Positions 9,122 through 19,721 are shown, counted from the stretch's first letter. The stretch: DNA of 64,000 nucleotides from CAZZKG01 sp964654825 (GCA_964654825.1 CAZZKG010000005.1:35347-99346), one strand, 5' to 3'. Program-made: numbers and translations. Notes: generated from the sequence alone by a model not told the origin.

Positions 9122-10927
9122 TTATTTGGCAAGTATCATCTTCCGGGCACTCCTGAATTCCCCCGCCTCGATCCGATAGAGATACACACCGGACCGGGCC
9201 TGCTCGCCACTATCTGTCCTGCCGTCCCAGTGTATCTCATGTACTCCGGTATCCTTCTTCTCATGCAGAAGGATGCGGACCAGGCGTCCCCTGAGATCAT
9301 AGATGGAAACTTTCACATCCACGGGCCCGGTTTCATCGGGTACGGCATACCGGATAGTGGTCTGCGGATTGAACGGGTTGGGATAATTCTGCGACAGGGT
9401 AAACGTCCTGGCCAACGGTGACCCGACAGTATCGTCCTCCCCGATCCCGGTTGCCAGGTTTCTCAGAGGTATCTCGAGGATGGTAGGAACCCCTTCCTCT
9501 ACAACGACATCTGTCAGCGTCGTGTCCTGGTAACCATCTTTCATCACCGAGAGGGAGTAGGTACCGGGCCTGAGAAGCCGGAAAAACCTCCCGTGGACGG
9601 GTTCACTGCTCCGCGGGTTGTTGATGATCGTCTCCCCCGCAACGTACACCGCTGCCTCGAGAGGATCTCCGCTCTCGGAATCGACTACATGCCCGCGAAT
9701 GCTGGAGCCATGGACGCGGTCCAGTACAGTGAATATACCGCCCAGGTTGGCATGGACGATCCCTGCGATTCGCTCCAGACCGGAAGGGAAGAACTCTGTG
9801 GCCGTTTCGATGAGATAGGCCTCTACGCCGTGCTCCCAGTACATCCAGTTATAGGATTGACCGGCTCCGTAGAACAACTCGCAGCTGTACGTACTAAAAC
9901 CATTCTCACGGAGAATCGCGTCGGCGATATCCGCGCAGAGGTCCTCCCCTGCCGGGTCATCTCCGCAGTAACCAACATACTCGCTGTAACTGTGGTAGCA
10001 GATCGAGGCGACGATGTGTTCCCGTTCGACCAGGGCCTTTTCCATCAGAGTCTCATTTTCCGAATGAGGAGCCGGCCCGCGGTAGACGATGCTGCAGGAG
10101 TCCGGCATCCCGGCGGACGACCACCCTTCCGGATAATTCCTGTTGAGATCGACGCCGTCAGGGTACGAGGGATAATCATCAACACAATTCTCGTAGACGG
10201 TACCATCAAAGATACCGTTGCTGTTGTTGTCCCTTTTGTTCTTCCTCCACCATGGAGACGGGATCCCAGTCTCGACATAGAGGTAGCCCTCGGGATTCTT
10301 GATGGGGACGATCCAGATTTCAGTCTCGTCGATGTAATTCGTGATCACCGTGTCCCGTCCGTAACCAGCGAACAGGGAGTCCATAAAAGCGACCAGGATA
10401 TTGACATTAACCGGTTCCCGGGCATGGATCACCCCATCGAACAGAACATCCGGCTCATCCTCCTGTACCTGCGGGTTGTCCGAAATTTTCACCCCCCAGA
10501 TGGTCACACTGTCCCGTGTAGAAACCCCCAGGCTCTCTACGGCAACAATATCAGGATAGAGAAGAGCGCTGAGCGTGAGGTAATCGTAAACCTCCTGGTA
10601 CGAGTAGTAATCCTCGTCATTCCAGTCCGCGGGAGCGGTGGGGAGAACAGAATACGTCACCGGAAGCTCCCTCAGGCGATTCAATGCATCTTCCGGCAAC
10701 TCGAAGTAGTAACTCCTGCCTACTCGGGATGGTGGAATCTCTGAGACATGATAGCGCGAAAACTCCTCCAGCAAACCGAGCTGGGATTCAGTCGAGGGAG
10801 TTACTTTGACAAGTACCGGAAAGCTTTCTGTTACCGGTTCAACCGGTCGGAGGGCACTGTCCCCCGAATAAGCCCAGGTGAAGAGGACTGCGAAAACAGG
10901 AATCAGTAAGAGTAGTTCTTTGCGCAT
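9122..10927 (-). CDS. secreted M14 zinc carboxypeptidase with sorting domain
   Basis: Signal peptide, then a prodomain, then an M14 zinc carboxypeptidase domain. Numbered from the ATG at 10927, zinc ligands are H168 and E171 (HAREPVN) and H312 (CYHSYSEY), and the likely catalytic glutamate is E374 (LIETATEFFP). DLNRNYPEGW is the substrate-binding stretch. A carboxypeptidase-regulatory-like beta domain follows (SIRGHVVDSESGDPLEAAV), then the C-terminal sorting domain (LSQNYPNPFNPQTTIRY to RKMILAK). It should trim peptides outside the cell or on its surface. An upstream in-frame start would add 12 residues before the signal peptide, so the Met at 10927 is preferred. Confidence 0.92.
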   Translation of the reverse strand: MRKELLLLIPVFAVLFTWAYSGDSALRPVEPVTESFPVLVKVTPSTESQLGLLEEFSRYHVSEIPPSRVGRSYYFELPEDALNRLRELPVTYSVLPTAPADWNDEDYYSYQEVYDYLTLSALLYPDIVAVESLGVSTRDSVTIWGVKISDNPQVQEDEPDVLFDGVIHAREPVNVNILVAFMDSLFAGYGRDTVITNYIDETEIWIVPIKNPEGYLYVETGIPSPWWRKNKRDNNSNGIFDGTVYENCVDDYPSYPDGVDLNRNYPEGWSSAGMPDSCSIVYRGPAPHSENETLMEKALVEREHIVASICYHSYSEYVGYCGDDPAGEDLCADIADAILRENGFSTYSCELFYGAGQSYNWMYWEHGVEAYLIETATEFFPSGLERIAGIVHANLGGIFTVLDRVHGSSIRGHVVDSESGDPLEAAVYVAGETIINNPRSSEPVHGRFFRLLRPGTYSLSVMKDGYQDTTLTDVVVEEGVPTILEIPLRNLATGIGEDDTVGSPLARTFTLSQNYPNPFNPQTTIRYAVPDETGPVDVKVSIYDLRGRLVRILLHEKKDTGVHEIHWDGRTDSGEQARSGVYLYRIEAGEFRSARKMILAK

Positions 10928-11142
10928 AGAAGACCCCCTGCGTAGCGAACAATGGCTGTCCACATAAAAAAAACGCGAGATGAAGAGTACGTAAAATATC
11001 TCCTCTTAATAGTACAGGACCTTTCCGGGAAAAGTTGCGCCACCCAACCGGGATTTTATTCCGATAAAGATCTTCCTCCGCAGCGATTGTTTTCCCGCAT
11101 ACTGCAATCAACCTTCACGCAGGTGTTATCTCGAAACGGTGA

Positions 11143-12672
11143 TCAGCGTACGGCAATCTCCTTTCTCGAGGGGAGGGATATCAGCTTGTATTCGTCCATC
11201 TTTATAAGCGGATCGTCCTTGATCGTTACTTTGAGTTCGTACTCTTTTTCGAGTTGTGCAAAAGTCTCCCGTTCCTCTTCCATGATGTAAAGTGCCACCT
11301 TGGGATGGACTTTTACCGCTATGTTACGGTCCCCTCTCAGGGCGCCGACCCGCTGGATTGCTCTCTCGATCTTACGGGCCATCGTTGAATTGCTCAGCAC
11401 CCGTCCCCTCCCACTGCATGAAGGACATGGATCCGACAGTACCTGGAAGAGTCCCGAACTCATCCTCTGTCTGGTCAGTTCGATCAGACCGAGTTCTGTT
11501 ATCTCATATGCTTTTGTTTTCGCTCTGTCCCTGGAGAGGTTTCTCCGGAATTCAGAGATAACCTTGCGTTTGTTGTCTTCATTTTCCATGTCGATGAAAT
11601 CACATACGACAATGCCGCCGATATTCCGCAGACGGATCTGCCGGGCGATCTCCTTCGCTGCATCGAGGTTGACCCTGAGAATCGTCTCTTCAGGATCTTT
11701 TTTTCCGGTGTACCTCCCCGTGTTCACGTCGATGGAAACCAGAGCTTCGGTTGGCTCGATGACCACGTAGCCGCCGCTTTCGAGGGAGACCATCGGGTTG
11801 AACATATCGGCGATCTCGTCTTCGATACCGTACGCATCGAAAAGGGGTATGTTGTCCCTGTAGAGAGAGATCCTTCGGAGCAGATCATGTGCGACACCTT
11901 TCAGGTAATTCTTTATCTCGCGGCATTCGGTCTCGGAATCAACGATCAGCGAGTCGACCCTGTCGGAGAAGAGGTCACGGATAATGCTCGAAGTGAGCTT
12001 GGCTTCTTTGTAAACCATACAGGGGGCTTTTGAACCCAGCGATTTTTTCTTGATCCTCTTCCAGGTCCGTCTGAGGGCAGTGAGCTCACGTTCGAAATTT
12101 TTCTTCGAGATTTCTTCCCCGACGGTTCTTACAATGATACCGCCTTCTTTCGGTCGGATGGCATTGATGAGTTTCCTGAGCCGCTTCCTCTCATCGAGTT
12201 CCGCGATCTTCCTCGACACACCGACTCTCGACATGTAGGGCATGAAAACGAGAAATCTTCCGGGGAGTGAAAGCTGGGTGGTGAGCCGGGCACCTTTTGT
12301 GCCGATCGGTTCTTTGGCGATCTGGACCAGAACTTCCTGGCCTTTTTTGAGTTGGTCCTCGATATGGTACTGTTTACGTCTGATAGACCGGGATCGTGAG
12401 ACAGGTCTCACGTCAATGTTGTCATCGAATTCAGTCTCGTTGATGTCCTCCGTCACATCGGAAACGTGCAGAAAACCGCTCTTGCCGATCCCGATATCAA
12501 CGAATGCCGCCTGCATCCCGGGGAGGACTGCCGTGACAATACCTTTGTAAATGTCTCCAAGGTGTTTCGGTTCGCTCGGGCGATCCACGAGGAGCTCGAC
12601 CAGGACTTCGTCCTCCAGGATCGCAACCCTTGTCTCCTTTGGTGAAACGTTTATTAAAATCTCTCGTTTCAT
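11143..12672 (-). CDS. rng: ribonuclease G/E family endoribonuclease
   Basis: At 509 residues this is RNase G size, lacking the long C-terminal scaffold of RNase E. An S1 domain occupies about residues 36-130 (GDIYKGIVTAVLPGMQAAFVD). The catalytic magnesium-binding aspartates are D315 (VSIDVNTG) and D358 (VVCDFIDM). The Zn-link motif CPSCSGRG at 416-423 joins protomers of the tetramer. It matures 5S/16S rRNA and degrades mRNA in characterised bacteria. It lies between protease genes on the same strand, 84 bases after the S8 stop, which may be chance or a shared transcript. Confidence 0.95.
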   Translation of the reverse strand: MKREILINVSPKETRVAILEDEVLVELLVDRPSEPKHLGDIYKGIVTAVLPGMQAAFVDIGIGKSGFLHVSDVTEDINETEFDDNIDVRPVSRSRSIRRKQYHIEDQLKKGQEVLVQIAKEPIGTKGARLTTQLSLPGRFLVFMPYMSRVGVSRKIAELDERKRLRKLINAIRPKEGGIIVRTVGEEISKKNFERELTALRRTWKRIKKKSLGSKAPCMVYKEAKLTSSIIRDLFSDRVDSLIVDSETECREIKNYLKGVAHDLLRRISLYRDNIPLFDAYGIEDEIADMFNPMVSLESGGYVVIEPTEALVSIDVNTGRYTGKKDPEETILRVNLDAAKEIARQIRLRNIGGIVVCDFIDMENEDNKRKVISEFRRNLSRDRAKTKAYEITELGLIELTRQRMSSGLFQVLSDPCPSCSGRGRVLSNSTMARKIERAIQRVGALRGDRNIAVKVHPKVALYIMEEERETFAQLEKEYELKVTIKDDPLIKMDEYKLISLPSRKEIAVR

Positions 12673-12756
12673 CGTTATAACTATACCTCAATCGTTTAAA
12701 TGTTTTTTTTGCCAACCAATAAGTGAAGTATCCAGGCATTTCTGATATCCACGTAC

Positions 12757-15700
12757 TCATTTCAGTAAAACCATCTTCCGGGTTTGATTGAACCCGTCAA
12801 CCTTCATCGTGTAAAGATAAATTCCGCTCGACACATCGTCTCCGCGAGAATCCCTGCCGTCCCAGACAAGCTCATACTTCCCCGGGGTCTTTTCTCCGTC
12901 GAGAAGCGTTTTTACCAGCTGTCCCCGCAGATTGAAGATCTCGATCTTTACAGGAACTGCTCCCTCTCCATCCGGTACATCGAAAGATATCGTCGTCTGG
13001 GGATTAAAGGGGTTGGGAAAATTCTGAGAGAGGAGGTAGGTCTCGGGCACACCCGGTGCACCGGCTCCTTCTGCGATGAGAAACGTACCGGATCTTGATA
13101 GTGCGGCACTTATCTCACCATTGCCCAGATTGTCCAGGGCGATGGTTTCCCACCTATCTCCGGTGAGAAGAAGAAGGACCAGGGACTCCTCGGAAACCTG
13201 CCCGGGTGTATTCTCCCACCTGCAGCTCACGGTAGCAGGTGATCTCAATTCGAGGCCGGAGGGGAGAATCGAATATGGAGACGAGATGGGTACCATCCCA
13301 TCGGGTAGCGTCGGGACACTGCTCCTGCAGGGAGCGAGGTAAAGGTAACCCTCGAAATCCACTGCTCCTGCAGGGAGAGAGAACTTGAATTTCCCGTCAC
13401 TCGTCCACATTTCACCACCAGCCTCCGGACCCACAGAGAGTGCGGTAAACCATTCCGTAGATGTACCTGTCGCGCCACCCTGGTCAGTGCCTCTCACCGT
13501 GACCAGGTGGTCACCTTCAGTCTGCACGGTATAATCCGCGCTGTATATCTCTACCTCACCGCTGGTAATGGTATCGACAGACAGTGTATCCCCGTCTACC
13601 ATGATGAGGGGTATTCCCGTAAGTGCCTCACTCGGAACCGTACTCAGCTTCAGGTATTCAGTGAGAAGTGGGTCCGGGAGGATGCTGATGACAAATACCG
13701 GAGGAGGATCTGACTCCAGCCTGTCCCACACTTCGCGCACCTGAATTGCATTTCCGATGAGATCAGTGAGGCCCGATCCGGCTATGACCGAGAATGCAAC
13801 CTCGAGACTGTCACCGGGATCGATGGTAAGAGGACCCGCAGACAGCATGTGCGCCCAGTCAGCCGTTTTTGTACTGACTGCCTGATCGAATCCTGCGGTG
13901 AGGAAATTCCACTTCTTCGAGTCTGTAAATGCAAAATTCCCGAACGGATCATAAAGTTCCTCATTGACTTCGATCGCCCGGTGAGAAGCAGGGGGGCCCG
14001 TGATGAGGCTAAGCCCCAGGTGCTCTTCGAACCCGGAACCGAACATGTATCCGAGTGAGAGCGAGTCGATCCAGCCAACCTCGTTACTACTGTAGCTATA
14101 CTGGTCAACGTCCCAGTCGAAGTAGAGCCCTGCATAGAGGCTGTCGAGTACACCAGTTCCCTCATTCTTCATCAAAAAATGAAGGATGATGAAATCATCG
14201 ATCTCCGGATCAGAATAAGCATAACTCCTCTGATACACGAGGAGAGGGAGCGGGGTCTCTGTTGCAGAATCATCGAAACGAGCCCTCCCTTCCTCATCTG
14301 CCCTGCCTCCCGAACGAAGGATAGTGAGATTACCCCCTTCCGCGGGAACCCAATCGGTGTCGAGTCCACCCAGTCCATCGGACACTCTGTCCCTGCCGGT
14401 CCCGGCGAGAAAGAAAGCGCTGAAAAGCCAGTTTTTCCCATCGGCCGGATAGCGGAATCCCGAACCAACCAGATCTGATCCATTGAAATAGCCGTACTGG
14501 CCGAAATTCGTGACGGTCATCACAACATTACCAGCACTGTGATCGGCATACGCTCCCGTCGTCTCTTCGCCTACCGGGACCATGAGCCGATATTTTTCGT
14601 TGTAATCTGTGGAAGACACGGTCAGTTCCAGTAATACCTCGCTTCCACGCGGGGCGCTTTTTCGCGTGTAGAGAAGGAACGGATCAGAAGAATTGTTGGA
14701 TTTCTGATGTGCTGAAATCGTTCCTACAGAAGAAGTTCCGTCGATCACTTCAATGAGTCCCGAAAGATCGTTGATGTCCACCTGGACCCCCGAGACCGAG
14801 AGGCCCATGTTGTACAGCTCTGCCGTGATCTGGATGGTGTCGTCCGGGGTGAATACCAGGGGGGAAGGGCTGACTCCGAGGAGCCTGATCACGGGAGATT
14901 CCGGAGTGCCAAGCAGTTTGGCTGCCGCATTGGCATCAACGAGTCCCATCCCGTAATCATTGTCATCCCCGGTATCTCCAAGATCTCCGGCCGAATTAAG
15001 GATGGCCCTTTTGATTTCATTCGCCTGTGATGTAGCACTCACCTGCCTGAGCAGGCCCGCAACACCCGAGGCATGGGGAGTGGAAAACGAGGTACCGCTC
15101 GAATACTGGTAACCCCCCCCTGCCCCGACTCCTCTGCTTGACCTGATATCCACACCCGGTGCGACGACTTCGGGTTTCACGGTGATACTGTCGCAGGTCG
15201 AAGGGCCCCGGCTGGAAAAGGAAGCAATGCGGTCATACTCGTCAGTTGCACCGACAGCGAAAGAATTGATATCCGTCGTAATCCGGCTGGCCGGTGATGA
15301 AATCGTCTGAGCACCCGATCCGTAATTGCCGGCTGCGAAGAAGAGCATCGAACCGAGAGCTTCGACCGCGTCCATCGCACTCCAGAGAACATCATCACAG
15401 AGACCCGTACCGCCGGCGTCGTTGGTCCCCCAGGAATTGTTTATCACATCGGGGACATCGGACACGGTGGAAGGATCTCCATCGGGATCAGCCGCCCACT
15501 CAAGACAATCGATAATCACCTCATATGAAGATGTCTGGCTCGAACCTTCGAAGGCATTTGCGGCAATCCACTGCGCTCCGGGAGCAATGCCGATAGTGTC
15601 ACTCCCGGCACTACCCACGAGGATACCTGTAACTGATGTCCCGTGTGTCGGACCAATGGTGACATCATCGTCGATCGGGGAGCTGGTGAAATTGTAGGGA

Positions 15701-16368
15701 TCGTGCCAGCATGCGGCACTCCCCGGCACATTGTTACCTCTCCACTTCGTACTGAGAGCGGGATGCGTCCCGTCTACACCGGAGTCGATCAGACAGACGA
15801 GCACTCCCTCTCCGGTATACCCGTCCAGCCAGAGGTAGGGTGCTTTCACCTTCCAGAGATTTCCTTCGACTCCGGCCTTACCGTGAGCCGGCTCACTCTT
15901 ATAGCCTTTCAGATAAATTGTCCTGTTCTCGACAACCCGTTTGACACCCGGGAGGGAAGCAAGTCGCGCAACCTGCTGAGCCTCGACGTCCAGAACAATA
16001 AGGTTGGTTATCCAGAAAAGCCGTATCCGCTTGATGGCGCCGCTGCCTGCCACATCACTGAATCTGTCCACGAGATCCTGCTGCACCTTACCATTCTCAA
16101 GCTGCATCTTTTCCATGAGGACCCGGTGAGAATTTTTTCTGTTCAAAGCTGCCGACCGGAACTCACTCCCCACCGCCCCTGCCTGCACTCCGCCCTCGAG
16201 CTCGAATATCACTGTAACCACAGAATCCGGAGTGCATCGATCGAGGATCAGGGAGAGTTGCGGTTCGATCATCCCGGCATCCCCGGCGGCCCTGCTGCAG
16301 GCCGCAGGTTCAGCAATCAACAGCACCATGAAGACAATAAACACCGCACATGTGGTTGTCTTGTTCAT
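12757..16368 (-). CDS. secreted S8 subtilisin-like protease with sorting domain (long)
   Basis: The 1203-residue exoprotein has a signal peptide (about 1-24), an I9-like propeptide and a subtilase domain with the complete triad: D195 (LIDSGVDG), H242 (THGTSVTG) and S427 (SSGTSFSTPHASG). The oxyanion Asn lies in FFAAGNYG near 347. About 600 residues of beta-sandwich domains follow, then the sorting domain (LLSQNFPNPFNPQTTISF to RKMVLLK). Its ATG overlaps the TGA of the preceding subtilase gene by four bases (ATGA), so translation of the two proteases is probably coupled. It likely digests extracellular protein or processes surface proteins. Confidence 0.93.
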   Translation of the reverse strand: MNKTTTCAVFIVFMVLLIAEPAACSRAAGDAGMIEPQLSLILDRCTPDSVVTVIFELEGGVQAGAVGSEFRSAALNRKNSHRVLMEKMQLENGKVQQDLVDRFSDVAGSGAIKRIRLFWITNLIVLDVEAQQVARLASLPGVKRVVENRTIYLKGYKSEPAHGKAGVEGNLWKVKAPYLWLDGYTGEGVLVCLIDSGVDGTHPALSTKWRGNNVPGSAACWHDPYNFTSSPIDDDVTIGPTHGTSVTGILVGSAGSDTIGIAPGAQWIAANAFEGSSQTSSYEVIIDCLEWAADPDGDPSTVSDVPDVINNSWGTNDAGGTGLCDDVLWSAMDAVEALGSMLFFAAGNYGSGAQTISSPASRITTDINSFAVGATDEYDRIASFSSRGPSTCDSITVKPEVVAPGVDIRSSRGVGAGGGYQYSSGTSFSTPHASGVAGLLRQVSATSQANEIKRAILNSAGDLGDTGDDNDYGMGLVDANAAAKLLGTPESPVIRLLGVSPSPLVFTPDDTIQITAELYNMGLSVSGVQVDINDLSGLIEVIDGTSSVGTISAHQKSNNSSDPFLLYTRKSAPRGSEVLLELTVSSTDYNEKYRLMVPVGEETTGAYADHSAGNVVMTVTNFGQYGYFNGSDLVGSGFRYPADGKNWLFSAFFLAGTGRDRVSDGLGGLDTDWVPAEGGNLTILRSGGRADEEGRARFDDSATETPLPLLVYQRSYAYSDPEIDDFIILHFLMKNEGTGVLDSLYAGLYFDWDVDQYSYSSNEVGWIDSLSLGYMFGSGFEEHLGLSLITGPPASHRAIEVNEELYDPFGNFAFTDSKKWNFLTAGFDQAVSTKTADWAHMLSAGPLTIDPGDSLEVAFSVIAGSGLTDLIGNAIQVREVWDRLESDPPPVFVISILPDPLLTEYLKLSTVPSEALTGIPLIMVDGDTLSVDTITSGEVEIYSADYTVQTEGDHLVTVRGTDQGGATGTSTEWFTALSVGPEAGGEMWTSDGKFKFSLPAGAVDFEGYLYLAPCRSSVPTLPDGMVPISSPYSILPSGLELRSPATVSCRWENTPGQVSEESLVLLLLTGDRWETIALDNLGNGEISAALSRSGTFLIAEGAGAPGVPETYLLSQNFPNPFNPQTTISFDVPDGEGAVPVKIEIFNLRGQLVKTLLDGEKTPGKYELVWDGRDSRGDDVSSGIYLYTMKVDGFNQTRKMVLLK

Positions 16369-18455
16369 TTCAACAGGTTCATCTTCCTCGTCACCGTATT
16401 TCCATCAACGGTGAGCCGGTAAAAATAGAGTCCACTTCCTACTCTGGTACCCGAATCGTCTGTGCCGTCCCAGCTCACCTGGTGAATCCCGGATGTTTTG
16501 CTAGTCTCGAGCAGTGTCCTGATGAGGCGGCCCCGCATGTCGAAGACAGCAAGCCGGACATCGACTGCCCCGTCCCCTTCAGCGACCGAGAAAGTTATGG
16601 TGGTCTGCGGGTTGAACGGGTTCGGATAATTCTGCAGGAGACCGCTCCATGACTTCGGCACACCTTTCTCCTCCTCCACACCGGTCGCAGAACCGGTGAA
16701 AACCTCGTAAACTCTCCTCGCCCTCCTCTGGTTGACGTCCAGATCAGCAGCGAGAACCGTCCAGTAATAGAACGAGTCCTCGGCCAGAACACCCTCCACA
16801 CCGATAGACGTGTCTGTTGTACTGGTTTCATGAACGATGTCCACCATATCAGCATCGCTGGCAATCCAGAGTGTATAGGTGATCGGATCACCGGAATCCG
16901 GATCCCGCGAGGGCTCCCAACTGAATAGGATATCGGGCGAGCTGGTCGAATCTCCATCCTCAGGCAAAGTCAGGTCGAACGGCAGAGGATAGATGGGCGG
17001 TGAGATATCATAGATCGCTGCATGAACGTTGATCCTTCCCCACCCATAGTCATTGTCGGGAAACCCCGCCCTGTCCGCCGTCTGCATGAGGGCGTCTCTC
17101 ACATCCATCGCTCCCCATTCGGGGTGCGCCTCCCAGACGAGAGCAGCGGAACCTCCTACAAGGGGTGTTGAGAGAGATGTCCCGCTAGCGTACTGGTACG
17201 AAAAAGCGGACTGTGCGGAGGCACTGTAGGTTCCGTACCCGCGTGCGACGACCTCAGGCTTCGTTCTACCATCCGAGGTAGGCCCTCTCGAACTGAAATC
17301 CATGATCTGATTGTCAGAATCAACCGCTCCCACCGCAAGCATGCTGTCTGCATCCGCCGGCGTCCAGAGGCTTCCCGGGGAAGGACCCTCATTCGCCATG
17401 GCACTCGACACGAGGATACCTCTGCTGGCGGCTATATCCACGGCAACCGTGATGGTTGCGACATCTCCGTTCAGATCCTCATAAGAATAATCGTACTGGG
17501 AATCATCGAAGAGCCGGTACGCCAGTGAGGAACTCACTACTCCGACACCGAGGCTGTCGGCCCACTCGAGAGCCGCGACGTAGTTATCTTCCTCGAGCGG
17601 TGTTTCCGAACCGATGTCTTCCGTTTTGGCAAGAAAAAACGAAGCGCCGTAAGCCGGTCCGATCAGATTGTACGGGGAATACCCCCCGAGAGCCGACCAG
17701 GTGGCCGTGCCGTGGTTGTGCTGGCCCTCCACATCGCCGGCTTCGTTCTGGGTTTCTCCGTCTTCGAACACGAAATCCCACTCAGCAATAACCGGTTGAT
17801 CTTTGAGAGACTGGTGAACCTTGTAGAATCCGGTGTCGAACATGCCTACCAGAACACCCGCTCCCGTGTAGCCGGAGTCATGCACTGCGATAACTCCTAT
17901 TTCATCGAGCTGCTCAAAAGACGGCCCGTACAGGGCTGTGTCTGCGAGGGCCGGATCAGGGCCCGGCGGAATGTGGATCCCTGCGGGATGATAATCAGTA
18001 TCCGCGGGGAACAGCCTCGGTCCTGATGGTGCCAACTTTCGGACCGGTTCGACCGTGCGAACGAACGGGAGGTCTTCGATCTCTTTGATCAGGTCAGCAT
18101 CGAGAGTTACGCTCACCGCGTTGAACCATCGCGATCGGTGGCGCAGAACTGCACCCTTGGCTATCACCTGATTCACATATCCCTGAAAAACCGGGATGTC
18201 CAGGTAGTCGACGATGGGGTCCCGATTCGCCTGCTCCCTGCGGACCCTGGCCCTCGGGAGAAGTCGGTAAGCTGCTTCTTCGAGTGCTGCGTTCTTTTCG
18301 ATCTCTCTTGCTTCCCCCTTGTCCATAAAATATACCCACACATGCACGGAACGAGCATACCGGGGTGCTTCCTGACCGCTCTCGAGCTCCCGGGCTGAGA
18401 ACTGGAGCAGGAGAAGTGGAGCGGACAGGAGAAGAAGCAATAATCGTATCCGCAA
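16365..18455 (-). CDS. secreted S8 subtilisin-like protease with sorting domain (short)
   Basis: The 696-residue protein has a signal peptide (about 1-20), a propeptide, and a subtilase domain with D207 (GMFDTGF), H248 (QHNHGTATW) and S427 (ASGTSLSTPLVGG); N355 is the probable oxyanion residue. A fibronectin/Ig-like domain (about 490-600) precedes the sorting domain (LLQNYPNPFNPQTTITF to RKMNLLK). The start is a TTG at 18455 behind a strong AAAGGAGG site, which fits the signal peptide. It is the first gene of a two-protease operon, with the four-base overlap described for its partner. The two proteases differ in length and spacing, so they are not a recent duplication. Confidence 0.92.
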   Translation of the reverse strand: MRIRLLLLLLSAPLLLLQFSARELESGQEAPRYARSVHVWVYFMDKGEAREIEKNAALEEAAYRLLPRARVRREQANRDPIVDYLDIPVFQGYVNQVIAKGAVLRHRSRWFNAVSVTLDADLIKEIEDLPFVRTVEPVRKLAPSGPRLFPADTDYHPAGIHIPPGPDPALADTALYGPSFEQLDEIGVIAVHDSGYTGAGVLVGMFDTGFYKVHQSLKDQPVIAEWDFVFEDGETQNEAGDVEGQHNHGTATWSALGGYSPYNLIGPAYGASFFLAKTEDIGSETPLEEDNYVAALEWADSLGVGVVSSSLAYRLFDDSQYDYSYEDLNGDVATITVAVDIAASRGILVSSAMANEGPSPGSLWTPADADSMLAVGAVDSDNQIMDFSSRGPTSDGRTKPEVVARGYGTYSASAQSAFSYQYASGTSLSTPLVGGSAALVWEAHPEWGAMDVRDALMQTADRAGFPDNDYGWGRINVHAAIYDISPPIYPLPFDLTLPEDGDSTSSPDILFSWEPSRDPDSGDPITYTLWIASDADMVDIVHETSTTDTSIGVEGVLAEDSFYYWTVLAADLDVNQRRARRVYEVFTGSATGVEEEKGVPKSWSGLLQNYPNPFNPQTTITFSVAEGDGAVDVRLAVFDMRGRLIRTLLETSKTSGIHQVSWDGTDDSGTRVGSGLYFYRLTVDGNTVTRKMNLLK

Positions 18456-18576
18456 TTTCCCTCCTTTTGTACAGGTTACGGGTTTTCTCTCTACATGAAA
18501 ACTTTCTGTTTTACTGAAAGTTATGTCATAAACAATGCCCTTAACAGGCTGTTATTGCACAATTTGTGCCTTTACT

Positions 18577-19627
18577 TCATTTGACGAGGACCATTTTCCG
18601 GATGTACTGTACATCACCCGCATCCATGTGGACGAGGTAGATACCCGACACGACCTCGTTGTTCTTCTCATCCCTCCCATCCCAGGTTACTGTGTACTGA
18701 CCGGGCTCCTTCACGGCGTCAACAAGGGTTTTCAGCCTGATTCCCGAAATTCTTGATGTCCGACCAGAGCGCAAGGCTGGAATCGGGATCGATGAAGACA
18801 CCCTGTCCGCTTTCCGTGAGAGCATTGACGACACCGAGATCATCAACTGTGAAAGAAGTACTCTCTGGAGAGACGAACTTGATGACAGTGGAATCCTGGA
18901 ACGGCGGTGGTGTCGTAGGAGGTGTGTTTCTATCGTTGTACCAGTAGGAGAGCCCGATCGTCCCCGTACTGTTTTCCATCCCCATGCTGAAGGCGTTACT
19001 GCTGCCGAGACCGAAATTGCCCACCTGCTCGTTGTACTGATAGGTGATGGTGCTGTCGATCCGCGTGAGTATGATCTGTAACGTGTGCTGGGTATCACCG
19101 CCGTTGAATTCAGGAACGCCGATGTATGAAACGACTGGACTGTCGAGCCCGGGGCTCGTGTAGTAGTAACAGGTACCGCCCTTGGTAAAATCTAAATCAC
19201 CCGAGAGGCATGCCAGCAGATCGTTCGGTAACGTCGCGACCGGGAGCTCGGCGAATGGATGCGCAAAATTAGCCCCGGAAGAGAAAGATATCCAGCCGTT
19301 CGAACCGACATAGAATCGATCAGATTTGTACCAGTAAAATGGGAAATCAAAACCGATGAAGAAGGGACCCACCGAATTGTCATCCGCGAGTCCCGTGATC
19401 TCGGTCCCGACACCGGTGATGTCCACCCACTCAAATGTCGGGCCGCCCGGATCATCTCCATCGATCCAGGTGTAGCCATAATCATCGGGGCCCCCTGTGG
19501 AAGACAGTTCAGGAATATCACCGCTGTATCCGGTATTCGATGAAAGCCTGATGGCCTCGATCGTATAAGCAGTCTGGAAGTTCACAAAAAGAAGAATGAG
19601 GAAAACGGTCGCAGCAAGACATTTCAC
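18577..19627 (-). pseudogene. secreted sorting-domain protein broken by deletion/frameshift
   Basis: From a GTG at 19627 (AAGGAG site) the first frame encodes 302 residues: a signal peptide, then a beta-sandwich region (WIDGDDPGG, GFDFPFYWY, VGSNGWISF) of a type common in FCB surface proteins. It ends in IKNFGNQAENPC. The rest of the sorting domain (LKTLVDAVKEPGQYTVTWDG to RKMVLVK, 18577-18735) is in another frame. The first half of that domain, including any NPFNP core, is absent. So an internal deletion with a frame change near 18730-18740 is inferred, in the genome or in the assembly. A truncated product of 302 residues may still be made but would lack the sorting signal. Confidence 0.7.
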
Positions 19628-19680
19628 AGAATACTCCTTTCTCGCTCGAGAGGAGAGTATAGTCTTCGAGAATACACACC

Positions 19681-19721
19681 CCGGAAAAGTTTTTCTGGTA
19701 TACTAATTTTACTTTTTCCGG
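19681..19721. terminator. A/T-rich hairpin, possible terminator or operator
   Basis: CCGGAAAAGT (19681-19690) pairs with ACTTTTTCCGG (19711-19721) with one bulge. It lies between the stop of the glycosidase-like gene (19923) and the start of the broken gene (19627), both on the minus strand. It could end the first transcript; there is no clean T-tract, so confidence is low. Confidence 0.35.

Noticed and set aside
9593..10744. 383-residue open frame on the plus strand
   Set aside because: It is the mirror frame of the M14 carboxypeptidase, whose motifs and sorting domain are unmistakable.
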